Of a DNA stretch of 59,145 nt, positions 1 to 7,885 are shown one piece after another; position 1 is the stretch's first letter; every line of letters starts with the position of its first letter. Made by a program: the position numbers and the translations under genes. Source of the stretch: Chloroflexota bacterium (GTDB taxonomy: Bacteria > Chloroflexota > Limnocylindria > Limnocylindrales > CSP1-4); NCBI GenBank assembly GCA_003141455.1, contig PLMA01000056.1, positions 15,005 through 74,149 on the forward strand, in the 5' to 3' direction. The notes under the pieces are model-generated. The model did not search any database and had not been told where the DNA came from. It saw only the letters and a program-made list of their open reading frames with translations.

Positions 1-337
1 TCACGAGCACGTCGAGCGTGCCCGCTGTTACCTGCGCCTTCCCGGCGGTGACGTCGGCAATGTCGCTGACCGTCACGTTCCCACCAAGAGCCGCGGCAGT
101 TGCCGTGAACGAACGCTCGAGCGCCTGCGACCCGCCACTGAAGCCGACCCGCACCGGCGTGGTCCTGCCGGCGAGCAGCGACGCCGCAATGATGCCGACC
201 ACGACGAGGGCGGCCATCACGATGGTGCCGCCAGCGAAGACGCGCGAGCGCAGACGCATGCGGACCTCGCGGCGAGCGACGAGGACGATGGTCGGCAGGC
301 GGCGCGTTCCGCCCAGACTCAAGAACCGCGCGTTCAT
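1..337 (-). CDS. ABC-2 type export permease, partial (N-terminus only)
   Basis: This is the first 112 codons of a membrane permease; the rest lies outside the window. The start ATG (337-335) overlaps the TGA stop of the ATPase gene by four bases (ATGA), the usual sign of translational coupling. The protein begins MNARFLSLGG, then has an arginine-rich stretch containing VARREVRMRLRSR, a hydrophobic segment at about residues 42-62, and then a soluble, probably external, stretch. A short cytoplasmic N-terminus, one membrane helix and a large extracytoplasmic loop match the ABC-2 permease (NatB/YhaP-like) plan. It would form an exporter with the ATPase; the substrate is unknown. Confidence 0.75.
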   Translation of the reverse strand, partial: MNARFLSLGGTRRLPTIVLVARREVRMRLRSRVFAGGTIVMAALVVVGIIAASLLAGRTTPVRVGFSGGSQALERSFTATAAALGGNVTVSDIADVTAGKAQVTAGTLDVLV

Positions 338-1245
338 GCCGCGGCCTCCTCGATGACCGTCCGGAAGATCTCGCCGAGGGTGGGCTCGACGCGCTCGAAC
401 TCGCGCACCGGTCCGGTGTTCAACCCCGCCCGGAGCAGCGCCTGATCGTCGACGCCCGGATCCAGCTCGAAGAGCCGCCGCGTGCCGTCGGCCTGCACGA
501 GCCGGACGCCCGGCACGCCGGCTTCCCAGTCGCCCGGGGCTCCGGGGACGTCGATCCAACGGCGCTCCTGCCCCCCGGCGCGGAGCTCGTCCACGGTGCC
601 GCAGGCGACCATCCGGCCCCGGTCGATGATGCCCACTCGGTCGCACAGCCGCTCGACGAGCTCGAGTTCGTGGCTGGAGAAGACGACCGGGACTCCTGCG
701 TCCGCCCGTTCGCGGAGCACGTCCGCCATCACGTCGACGGCGACCGGGTCGAGCCCGGCGAACGGCTCGTCGAGCACGAGGACTTCCGGACCGAAGACCA
801 GCGCGGCGGCCAGCTGGACCCGTTGCTGGTTGCCGAGGCTGAGCGCCTGGAGATCGTCGTTGGCCCTGTCCTTCAGGCCGAAGCGGTCAAGCCAGCGCAC
901 GGCCGAGGCCCGGGCCTCCGAGCCGCTCATGCCGTGAAGCTCGCCGAGGTATGCCAGCTGCTCGGACAGTCGCATCTTCGGATACAGCCCACGCTCCTCG
1001 GGCATGTACCCGATCCGCCTGCGCGCCGCAAGGTCGAGCGGCCTTCCATCCCACCGCACCTCGCCCGCGTCGGGAGCGAGGACTCCGAGCACGATCCGCA
1101 TCGTGGTGGTCTTGCCCGCGCCGTTGCGGCCGACAAACCCGAACAACTCGCCGGCATGGACGTCGAAGCCCAGTTCCTGTACTGCGACGGTCTCCCCGTA
1201 TCTTTTCGAGATCCCACCGATCTCGAGACTGCGGTCAGTGCTCAT
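334..1245 (-). CDS. ABC transporter ATP-binding protein (ABC-2/NatA-like)
   Basis: This 303-residue cytoplasmic ATPase powers the exporter whose permease starts inside its stop codon. Walker A (GRNGAGKTT) lies at residues 39-47, the signature LSLGNQQR at 135-142, Walker B VLVLDEP at 155-161, and the switch histidine in SSHELE follows. The C-terminal 80 residues match the extra domain seen in NatA/YhaQ-type ATPases. The frame stays open to 1272, but the ATG at 1245 has GGAGG six bases upstream and gives the usual family length, so it is preferred. The DUF4162-like tail and NatB-type partner suggest sodium, drug or peptide export, but the substrate is not readable from sequence. Confidence 0.9.
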   Translation of the reverse strand: MSTDRSLEIGGISKRYGETVAVQELGFDVHAGELFGFVGRNGAGKTTTMRIVLGVLAPDAGEVRWDGRPLDLAARRRIGYMPEERGLYPKMRLSEQLAYLGELHGMSGSEARASAVRWLDRFGLKDRANDDLQALSLGNQQRVQLAAALVFGPEVLVLDEPFAGLDPVAVDVMADVLRERADAGVPVVFSSHELELVERLCDRVGIIDRGRMVACGTVDELRAGGQERRWIDVPGAPGDWEAGVPGVRLVQADGTRRLFELDPGVDDQALLRAGLNTGPVREFERVEPTLGEIFRTVIEEAAA

Positions 1246-1314
1246 TTTTGTCCTCCGGTGCAATCGCCGCACCGTCCGCGTGTGGCCGAAGAGTCCGCGT
1301 CTGTTTGCTCGGCG

Positions 1315-1437
1315 CTAGTCGAAGACGGGCCACTTACCGCTCTGAAGCCAGCGCTCCGCGAGGATGTCGATGAGGGCCTGATCGACCGGGCTCAGCGGGT
1401 TGATGATCGGATGGTCAAGCACGGCCAGCTCCCTCAC
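1315..1437 (-). CDS. Small 40-residue protein or truncated gene remnant
   Basis: A short frame starts at GTG 1437 with a strong GGAGG seven bases upstream and stops at TAG 1315. It contains LDHPIINPLSP and later LAERWLQSGKWPVFD. The amphipathic, tryptophan-containing second half looks like real protein sequence, and the tail resembles the start of a conserved W-P-x-F segment seen at the front of longer actinobacterial and chloroflexal proteins. It could therefore be either a genuine microprotein or the 5' stub of a broken longer gene. I do not recognise its function. Confidence 0.35.
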   Translation of the reverse strand: MRELAVLDHPIINPLSPVDQALIDILAERWLQSGKWPVFD

Positions 1438-1504
1438 GCGAGCCCCTCCGGCGCTCCCGGCTCGTCCGGCCGCACAGCGCTATGCCAAGGCACGCACTAT
1501 CCAT

Positions 1505-1562
1505 TCTGGCACCACGATCCGGCATGTGGGAATCGTCGGTTCGAATCCTCTCGCCCCGACCA
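1505..1562 (+). repeat. tRNA-3'-end-like dispersed repeat, copy A
   Basis: This intergenic copy carries ACCACGATCCGGCATGTGGG, shared with copy G, followed by a TTCGAAT T-loop, CCTCT, CGCCCCG and ACCA. The last 24 bases match the T-loop, acceptor strand, discriminator and CCA of a proline-type tRNA. The T-stem partner (GTCGG) does not pair fully and no upstream acceptor strand is visible, so this is not a whole tRNA. Confidence 0.7.
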
Positions 1563-1642
1563 CTTACGGGTGAATCGAACTCAGCCAGAGCCCAGGTCCA
1601 GCCCGAGGACGACGGCGCCGGCCGGCAGGCGAACCGGCTCGG

Positions 1643-2962
1643 TCACGGCCTTTCGGCGGCGGGACCGGCGAGTGGCTCGGCGCCGGCGGGTGGCTCGGGG
1701 CCGGCCGGCGGTTCGGGCACGGCCGGCTGTTGGGGTGCCGCCGACGGTTCGGGTGCCGCCGGGCGAGTGCGCGTGGCCATAGTCGTGCCCAGACGTGCCC
1801 TGAGGCGGCCGGATCGGACCTTCGGTTCTATGAGCGGCTTCTCCGTCGCGCGCTTCTCCGCCATGCCTTCGAGGTCACGACCCGTCTCTTCCGGGTATAG
1901 CTCGTGGAGCGTGACGTTGAGGGCCGCCGCGACGGGGACACCGAGCAGTCCGCCCAGGATTCCCCAGGTGCTCAACCCGACCAGGACGGCGAAGATCGTG
2001 ATGACCGGGTGGAGATGGACCGCCCGGCCGATGACCAGCGGCATGACCACCTGGTCCTCGATCTGGCGGACGACGAAGTAGACGACCAGGACCACGATCG
2101 TCGTGTCCGTGCCGTGCGTGGCGAAGGTGACGGTTCCGGCCAGGGCCGCGGCCACGACCGGTCCGACCAGGGGAATGATCTCGAGGACGCCGCTGAGGAT
2201 GCCCAGCGCCAGCGCGTATGGAACGTGCATTACCGGACCCAGGATCACGTAGAAGACCACCGAGACCAGCGCGATCAGGAGCAGCTGGCCCCGCAGCCAT
2301 CGCCCGAGGACGACGTGGATCCGGTGCGCGATCCGGAGGGCGTCGGCTCGCTGCTCGCGGTCGAGGAACCGCAGGGCAAACTGGCCGAAACGATGCCCGT
2401 CGAGGAGGAGATAGAAGGTGATGATCAGGCAGAGGATGACCTGGAGCCCGATCTCAACGGCCCGCTCCGCCGCCTGGACGGCGCTCGACGGCGAGTCGAT
2501 GAAGCCCGGGAAGGCTTGCCTGATCTGCGTCGCCAGCGAATCGACGGAGTAGCTGTTCCCGGCAACGACGATCGTGTCGCCGAACAGCTTGTGAAGCGCG
2601 GAGCCGATGACGTCGCCTCCGCCGGACGAGAGATCGCTCAGTTCCTTGCCGGCCTTGTCGGCCGCGATGAAGGCGAGGGCGCCGACAGCCGCGAGGAGCA
2701 GGAGGTAGCCGATCGCGATCACCGCCACCCTGGGCAGCCGAGTCCGGCGCTGGACCGCCGAGACGACCGGCGAGAACGCGTACGCCAGGACGCCGGCCAC
2801 GACGAAGGGCCCGATGATGCCGCGGGCAAGCCAGAGGAGGGCGACCACGAACGCGGCCAGGACGAGCAGGCGCACCGACGGATCGGACCAGGCGATGCCG
2901 AAACGTTCTGCCGGCACCGCTACCGGCGCGGCCGGCTCGACCGGGTCACGTCTCGCCGCCAT
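1643..2962 (-). CDS. AI-2E family transporter
   Basis: This 439-residue polytopic membrane protein has the AI-2E/PerM (PF01594) layout: paired N-terminal helices, a soluble central part, then a helix cluster containing GILSGVLEIIPLVGPV and the conserved IEDQVVMPLVIG segment, followed by HPVITIFAVLVG. Family members export autoinducer-2 or act in ion or osmotic tolerance; this one cannot be assigned to either. The start ATG at 2962 has AGGAGG eight bases upstream. After residue about 385 there is a charged stretch and a low-complexity tail rich in Pro, Ala and Glu (repeated EPPAGPEPPAG type), which is not part of the family domain and probably hangs in the cytoplasm. Confidence 0.9.
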   Translation of the reverse strand: MAARRDPVEPAAPVAVPAERFGIAWSDPSVRLLVLAAFVVALLWLARGIIGPFVVAGVLAYAFSPVVSAVQRRTRLPRVAVIAIGYLLLLAAVGALAFIAADKAGKELSDLSSGGGDVIGSALHKLFGDTIVVAGNSYSVDSLATQIRQAFPGFIDSPSSAVQAAERAVEIGLQVILCLIITFYLLLDGHRFGQFALRFLDREQRADALRIAHRIHVVLGRWLRGQLLLIALVSVVFYVILGPVMHVPYALALGILSGVLEIIPLVGPVVAAALAGTVTFATHGTDTTIVVLVVYFVVRQIEDQVVMPLVIGRAVHLHPVITIFAVLVGLSTWGILGGLLGVPVAAALNVTLHELYPEETGRDLEGMAEKRATEKPLIEPKVRSGRLRARLGTTMATRTRPAAPEPSAAPQQPAVPEPPAGPEPPAGAEPLAGPAAERP

Positions 2963-3067
2963 CTCGCTCTCCTCCTCGATTCGCCCGCTCCTTTCCCGGG
3001 CGGGGTCATTAGCCTAACTCGGCGGCGGCCGGCGCCGCTCGAACTGAAAGAGGGGCTACACATTTGC

Positions 3068-3253
3068 TTACTCGAACTCGTATTCAAGCTCGTAGGCGAC
3101 TACGGGGCCGCCGGTCGCCTCCACCGATCCGTCGCCGACGATCCCGCCGCCGAAGCGCTGGGTACCGCTCACGCGGGTGAGCTTGACCTCGCCCGGGGCC
3201 TCGCGAATTGTGTGCTCGCTGCCCCCGGTGACCGTGAACGTGCCCTTCGCCAT
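3068..3253 (-). CDS. DUF3224-like protein, shortened
   Basis: This 61-residue frame begins MAKGTFTVTGGSEH and runs through KLTRVSGTQRFGGGI and GDGSVEATGG, which match the first half of DUF3224 proteins (lipocalin-like beta barrels of roughly 120-140 residues). It ends at TAA after ELEYEFE, so the second half of the barrel is missing. AAGGAGG lies 11 bases before the ATG. The frame is open further upstream to 3364, but that extension runs into repeat copy B and is not considered coding. It is either a decayed gene or a natural short form; the function of the family is unknown. Confidence 0.5.
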   Translation of the reverse strand: MAKGTFTVTGGSEHTIREAPGEVKLTRVSGTQRFGGGIVGDGSVEATGGPVVAYELEYEFE

Positions 3254-3310
3254 GACCAACGCGCCCTCCTTGTGCCGTCGATGTATGGCGCCGGCCATCT
3301 CGGGCAAAGC

Positions 3311-3383
3311 CTCCGCAATCGATCGCGGCACACCGATCCGACATGTACGGCAGGCTGGCTTCACTCCGAAGACGGCTCCGACC
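3311..3383 (+). repeat. tRNA-3'-end-like dispersed repeat, copy B (degenerate)
   Basis: This copy is diverged but still alignable with copies F and G: GCAATCGATCG, CACACCGATCCGACATGTAC, GGCAGG and a terminal CCGACC. It is recognised most easily because its reverse strand reads CRTCRIGVPRSIAEALP, close to the corresponding frame in copy G (CPTCRIVVPSSIADALA). It lies upstream of the DUF3224 fragment. Confidence 0.5.
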
Positions 3384-3475
3384 TAGCCCTCTAGTGCTTA
3401 TCTCGTTGTCTCAGAAGACCACAAGATATGCCGCTCAGCGGTAAGGGCCTAGGTTCGCGACTCGCGGCCGGTGCT

Positions 3476-4762
3476 CTAGCGACCAGCCAGCCAGACCTCC
3501 GGAAGGGCGTGCATACTAGCGCTGTCCCAGCGCCGCCCCACGGCCAGCAGCCCGCCCGGGGTCTGGACCATTCCGGCCAGCTCGTTGTTGATGTCGCTGA
3601 ACGCCTGCTGATCCGCCACACGGCCCCAGGTTGCGCCAGTATCGATCGAGACCCACACCATCGCGTTGGCCACGCCACCACCCACCAAGGTGTAGCCCGC
3701 GGCGAGCAGCCTGTCCCCGACGACGAAGACGGCAGTGAGCCCCTCCTCGTCGCCCAGCGGGATCGTCGTCGCCTGTGGCCCGTCCCCTCCGACGAAACGC
3801 CAAACCCGGCTCACGTAACTGATCGAGCCACTGGCCAGTAAAGCGGACAGGTGGACCACCGCGAGGAAGCCGTGCCCGTCGCTTGTGACCGCGTCCGGCA
3901 ACGCGTCGTGGGCGATCGTCTCTGGCCCTGTCCAGCTGGACCCGTCCGCGCTGCGCCAAACGACCATATCTGTGGTCGTGCCCCCCCCGGTGCGTGGCCC
4001 GCCCGGCACCGCGCCGACGGCCATTGCGGATCCATCGGGTGCAGCCGCGAGGCCCTGCACCTCAGCCTGGAAGACAGCGGAGACCTTCGTCCAGGTCAGT
4101 CCGTCGGTGGAGGTGACGAACTGCGCGGACCCGACGAAGCCGGGATCACGATTGACGATGGCCCCGATGAGGCCATGCGGACCGACCGTCACGAATGACG
4201 GGGCGGGGTCGGCGGCACGGACCCAGGTTCTGCCATCGGACGAGACCCAGACCGCTGGCACGGACACCCCGGGCTCATTGGGGATCGGAGCAGCGTATGT
4301 GCCGACCGCAAGCAATCGCGTTCCATCGGTCACCAAGCCGTCCAGGGATGCGTGCTCGAAGGCGGGAATGCGATCGCGGAGGGCCCACGAACGCCCGTCG
4401 CTCGACGTCCAGACGACGCCCCAGTTCAACGACGGGTCGCCGGCGGCGCAGCAGGCTGCCCCGACGGAGCCGGTCGCGACGTAGGTACCGTGGAACGCGA
4501 CCACGCCCGTTGGCGTTCCGCCCGCATACACGCCGGGCGCGGGATCGGGTATGTCGATCCGGGTCCATTCCCGAAATGCAGCGGCCGGGGGAGCGCTGGG
4601 GCTGATGGTTGGAACGGGCGACGGCGCGGACGCCAGCGCCGACGGCGAAGACGCGGCGGTTGTCAGGGGCGCGGGGCTTGGTGTGGTAGATGCAGAAGGG
4701 CCGCACCCAGCAACGGCCATCACCAGACTGATCAGGGCTGCTGCCGGTCGAGTCGTTCGCAC
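3476..4762 (-). CDS. Secreted lipoprotein with sialidase-type Asp-box repeats
   Basis: This 428-residue protein starts at GTG 4762 with AAGGAGG five bases upstream. A lipoprotein signal peptide ends in AVAGC, so Cys20 would be lipidated and the protein anchored outside the membrane. A Ser/Thr/Pro-rich spacer (to about residue 60) is followed by repeated blades with Asp-box-like motifs: SSDGRSW, SSDGRTW, STDGLTW, SADGSSW and a variant IDTGATW. This predicts a beta-propeller of the sialidase/BNR type. Catalytic sialidase residues (the arginine triad, Tyr/Glu pair) are not evident, so binding or scaffolding is more likely than hydrolysis. It lies next to an ECF sigma whose partner also has Asp-box blades, but is transcribed away from it. 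Confidence 0.7.
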   Translation of the reverse strand: MRTTRPAAALISLVMAVAGCGPSASTTPSPAPLTTAASSPSALASAPSPVPTISPSAPPAAAFREWTRIDIPDPAPGVYAGGTPTGVVAFHGTYVATGSVGAACCAAGDPSLNWGVVWTSSDGRSWALRDRIPAFEHASLDGLVTDGTRLLAVGTYAAPIPNEPGVSVPAVWVSSDGRTWVRAADPAPSFVTVGPHGLIGAIVNRDPGFVGSAQFVTSTDGLTWTKVSAVFQAEVQGLAAAPDGSAMAVGAVPGGPRTGGGTTTDMVVWRSADGSSWTGPETIAHDALPDAVTSDGHGFLAVVHLSALLASGSISYVSRVWRFVGGDGPQATTIPLGDEEGLTAVFVVGDRLLAAGYTLVGGGVANAMVWVSIDTGATWGRVADQQAFSDINNELAGMVQTPGGLLAVGRRWDSASMHALPEVWLAGR

Positions 4763-4921
4763 CGTCCCCTCCTTGCGCTTTCTCGTCGCCGTATCAGACG
4801 CCCGACCCAGTCGTGGGGTTGCGCGGGAGCGCGAGTTCGGTGGCCCCCATTCTCGTGCTTCATGTGGCCTGTCGCTCGGTCCACGAGCGACACCACTTGA
4901 TCAGCACTCCGTCCTGGAAGT

Positions 4922-5015
4922 ACGTCAAGCCGAGTTGCGACGCCACAGTGCGCCTTCAAACCCGCTCAGAACCTTCACCCGTATAGTGTCGGGCCGACTC
5001 CTCTCGCCCCGACCA
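4922..5015 (+). repeat. tRNA-3'-end-like dispersed repeat, copy C (94-base subtype)
   Basis: This copy begins ACGTCAAGCCGAG, continues with a variable middle, then CTTCACCCG, TAGTGTC and finally CCTCTCGCCCCGACCA. It is exactly the same length as copy D (94 bases) and shares its two ends and internal CTTCACCCG block. It sits in the divergent gap between the lipoprotein and ECF sigma genes. Confidence 0.65.
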
Positions 5016-5214
5016 CGATCGTCGCCTGTCGGCGACGGTTTCGCAAAGGTGCGGCGTCAAGCGGCATTCTGAGCGTCTTCCCCTCGTTTGGTCCAAGAGG
5101 CCAAGAGCCGGGCACCTGGATGCTCTGGCGCACGTCAGACCACCGACCCCTGCGGGGACACGTCAGGGCCGCGGCTGCGGGGTGACACGGCGGCGAGATC
5201 ATCCGACCCGCGGT

Positions 5215-5239
5215 GAACCCTTCGGTGCCGTCGCTCGTC
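5215..5239 (+). promoter_or_regulatory. Possible ECF-type promoter
   Basis: GAACC at 5215-5219 and CGTC at 5236-5239 are separated by 16 bases, the spacing of classical ECF promoters (GGAAC / CGTC). It lies about 60 bases before the ECF sigma start, so self-activation is plausible. This is pattern matching only; no such site is obvious before the second ECF gene. Confidence 0.25.
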
Positions 5240-5300
5240 TAGCATCGTGAGAGCAGGGGTCTACGCCATGCAGGTTAGCCAGCCCGCGGCAGGAGGGACG

Positions 5301-5834
5301 ATGGAGATCGACGGACCCATCGAGCGGCTCGAGACCGAGCGCGACTCCTTCGATCGTCTGCTAAGACCGGAGCTCGCGAGCGCCTATCGCCTGGCGGGTT
5401 ACATGCTCTGCGATGCAAGCGCTGCCGAAGACGCGGCCCAGGAAGCCGTTCTGCGAGCCTGGCGGGCATACCCGACGCTCCGGGACCATAGCCAGTTCGG
5501 GCCGTGGCTGCAGCGCATAGTCGCCAACGTTTGCCGCGACCAGCGGCGTCGCCGGCGCCTGGTCAGGTTCGTACCGCTCGACGGCGCGTTCGAGGAGCCC
5601 CAGGCCGGCGATCCGTTTCGCGCTTCCCTGGATCGCATGGCAATCGGTCGAGCCATCGCTCAGCTCTCGGGCGAGCACCGTGAGGTCGTCGTCATGCGCT
5701 ACATGCTCGACCTCACCAATGAAGACATAGGCGATCGGCTCGGAATCCCGGTCGGGACGGTCAAGTCGCGACTCCACTACGCCTTCACTGAGCTCAGACG
5801 GAGCCTGGACCGAGACCCGGAGGTGGCTCGATGA
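5301..5834 (+). CDS. ECF-family RNA polymerase sigma factor
   Basis: This 177-residue sigma-70 family regulator has region 2 at about residues 20-90 (CDASAAEDAAQEAVLRAW, then FGPWLQRIVANVCRD) and region 4 at about 118-170, with the helix-turn-helix LTNEDIGDRLGIPVGTVKSR. Region 3 is absent, as in ECF factors. The frame is open from 5247, but ATG 5301 has AGGAGG four bases upstream and begins just before region 2, so it is chosen. The gene overlaps the next one by ATGA, pairing it with a membrane-anchored propeller protein that is the likely anti-sigma or sensor. It would direct transcription of a small regulon in response to an external signal. Confidence 0.88.
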   Translation: MEIDGPIERLETERDSFDRLLRPELASAYRLAGYMLCDASAAEDAAQEAVLRAWRAYPTLRDHSQFGPWLQRIVANVCRDQRRRRRLVRFVPLDGAFEEPQAGDPFRASLDRMAIGRAIAQLSGEHREVVVMRYMLDLTNEDIGDRLGIPVGTVKSRLHYAFTELRRSLDRDPEVAR

Positions 5835-7285
5835 GAAGCGATACCCCTGACTTCGACCGCGGCCTGGAGCCCGGGCTGGAACGGGACCTGGACACCCAGC
5901 TGCGGCTCTTCTTCCGCCAGGCCGCTCGTCCGGCCGTCCCGCTGGCTCTGGAGCGGGCGATCGAACGGCTGCCCGACCGCCGGTTCCGGGATCGAATCGG
6001 CCTTCCGGGAAGACACCTATTGGTTCGACCCATGAAGGCTGCGCTCGTCGCTCTGTCCGTGGTCCTGGCGGTCGCGACTGCCGCGGGCCTCCTGAATCTG
6101 CGGGGCGGACTGTATTCGGCGCCCGGGGCGCACGGGACAGCGACGCGGGTCCCCCTGACTCCCGTCTCGCGCAATCCGGACATCGTGGCCATGGGTCGGT
6201 TCGACTCGAACACCGGCTGGGTGGAAATCAACGCCCTGGACCCCGACGACACGGGCCGCACCAGCTCGTATCTGCGGTGGACGGAGGATGGCGGCAAGAC
6301 CTGGTCGGAGCCGCGGCCGGTGCCGCTTCCGCTTACGGAAATAGCGATGGGCGGGGTTCAGTTCGTTGACGCAAGCCACGGCTGGACGAGCTCCTATGGA
6401 CCCGGGCCCGCCCTTGGCGGTCAAACGCAGAAGCACACCCTCTGGCGGACCTCCGATGGCGGCCTTACTTGGCAGACCTCGGTGATCCCCTTCGACACTG
6501 TGCCGCAGTCGGGCTTCTTCCAGGGGAGCCTCCATTTCCGGGATCCACTGCATGGCGAGGCCTTCGAGTTCCGTGGCCCCCCCATAGACTCGGGCCAGGC
6601 CGCGCTTTCCACGCTGGCAGATTGGACCTGCGAGCGGTTCTCTACCGTGGACGGTGGGGTGACCTGGTCCGCGCCCAAGGCAATGCCCTGCATGCCGGGC
6701 GTCAGGTTCGTGGACAACCTGCTCGGGTACGCCTACGACTGGTTCGGGAGGCCTGTGCTGTACGTGACTCTGGACGGCGGCCGGACCTGGGCGGCCGGCA
6801 CGCTGCCACCCGAGGCCCAGGGGTCCGCCTACCAGGTTCCAATGCTGCTGGAGCGCCAATCCAACGGAACCCTTCGCGCCCTCGCTTACTGGGTGAAGGA
6901 CGACGGAACGAGCGTCAACGCGATCGTCGAAAGCAGAGACGGGGGCCGGACCTGGGCCATCGCGGGGACGCCCTCCGCTGACGAAAGCACGACCGAACGT
7001 TACGGCCTGCCGTTCGGCTTGCCGCTCGCGGCTCGCGACGAGAACCATTGGCTGACCGCTCCGATGGACGACGGCACCAAGACACCACCGTGGTTCGGGA
7101 GCAGCGACGGCGGCTTGACCTGGACGCAGGTCACCTACGCTGGTCTCTCGGGCGATGTAAGAGACTTCAACTTCCTGAACGCGTCAGATGGCTGGGCAAG
7201 CACCAAGTCCGCTGACACTGTGGCCTACCTCTGGGCCACGACGGATGGTGGCGCCACCTGGACCCGCATCCTGTCGACGCCATAG
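5831..7285 (+). CDS. Membrane-anchored seven Asp-box beta-propeller, putative anti-sigma/sensor
   Basis: This 484-residue protein has a charged cytoplasmic N-terminus (about 65 residues, rich in Arg, Asp, Glu), one membrane helix at about 67-90 (MKAALVALSVVLAVATAAG), and an extracytoplasmic domain. The outer domain has seven Asp-box motifs: EDGGKTW, SDGGLTW, VDGGVTW, LDGGRTW, RDGGRTW, SDGGLTW and TDGGATW. Seven boxes suggest a closed seven-bladed propeller of the BNR/Ycf48 type. The start overlaps the sigma stop (ATGA). Topology and coupling suggest the N-terminus restrains the sigma factor while the propeller senses a ligand; no zinc-binding anti-sigma motif (HxxxCxxC) is present, so this role is inferred from context. 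Confidence 0.75.
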   Translation: MRSDTPDFDRGLEPGLERDLDTQLRLFFRQAARPAVPLALERAIERLPDRRFRDRIGLPGRHLLVRPMKAALVALSVVLAVATAAGLLNLRGGLYSAPGAHGTATRVPLTPVSRNPDIVAMGRFDSNTGWVEINALDPDDTGRTSSYLRWTEDGGKTWSEPRPVPLPLTEIAMGGVQFVDASHGWTSSYGPGPALGGQTQKHTLWRTSDGGLTWQTSVIPFDTVPQSGFFQGSLHFRDPLHGEAFEFRGPPIDSGQAALSTLADWTCERFSTVDGGVTWSAPKAMPCMPGVRFVDNLLGYAYDWFGRPVLYVTLDGGRTWAAGTLPPEAQGSAYQVPMLLERQSNGTLRALAYWVKDDGTSVNAIVESRDGGRTWAIAGTPSADESTTERYGLPFGLPLAARDENHWLTAPMDDGTKTPPWFGSSDGGLTWTQVTYAGLSGDVRDFNFLNASDGWASTKSADTVAYLWATTDGGATWTRILSTP

Positions 7286-7481
7286 CGGCCGGATGAGACC
7301 GGCGGCTAGAGGGGACCGCCGAGCTCACGCCGCGGCGTCGCGACTGGCTGCGACGGGAAGGCGCGGCTGGGCCGCCACTCTGGCCGATCCGCTGAGCCGC
7401 CTACCCAAGCGGCTCCCTGACACGATGCGGTCGTTTGGTTCCCTGGTTGCGAGATGCCATCGTCGGCCTGGTCCCAAGACC

Positions 7482-7575
7482 ACGTCAAGCCGAGATCCGT
7501 GGCCCCCGCGCACCACACGGTCCGCTCCTTGTCTTCACCCGTTTAGTGTCCGCTTGAGTCCTCTCGCCCCGACCA
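7482..7575 (+). repeat. tRNA-3'-end-like dispersed repeat, copy D (94-base subtype)
   Basis: This copy has the same length and ends as copy C: ACGTCAAGCCGAG at the start, CTTCACCCG plus TAGTGTC inside, CCTCTCGCCCCGACCA at the end. It lies in the 600-base gap between the propeller gene and the first dehydrogenase; nothing else is recognisable in that gap. Confidence 0.65.
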
Positions 7576-7885
7576 GTCTTACGCACTTTCCCTCCGTCGG
7601 CACGGGATCTTCCTGCGCCAACGTCGAGCCGTGCTCGCGCTGCACTGGTGCCCCTGCAGCCTCGCGCCGACAGGGGACCGGCGCCGGCGACCTACCGCCC
7701 ACCCTCTTGACTTCTCGAGACTCGAAGTCGGTGGTCGAATGGCGTCGCGACGTCGCATCTGCCCGCGCCGGTGAACGCCCCCGACCAGTTCACGACCGAT
7801 GCCTCTAGCCATCCCGGGCAGCGCACGCCAACCTTCGGCCCGACCGCGGGAGGCTCTGACACGCGAACGCACGAACCGGAGACCC

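Noticed and set aside
1904-3394. A 496-residue forward-strand protein
   Set aside because: It is antisense to the AI-2E transporter, has a low-complexity Asp/Arg/Glu-rich composition typical of shadow frames in GC-rich DNA, and no motifs.
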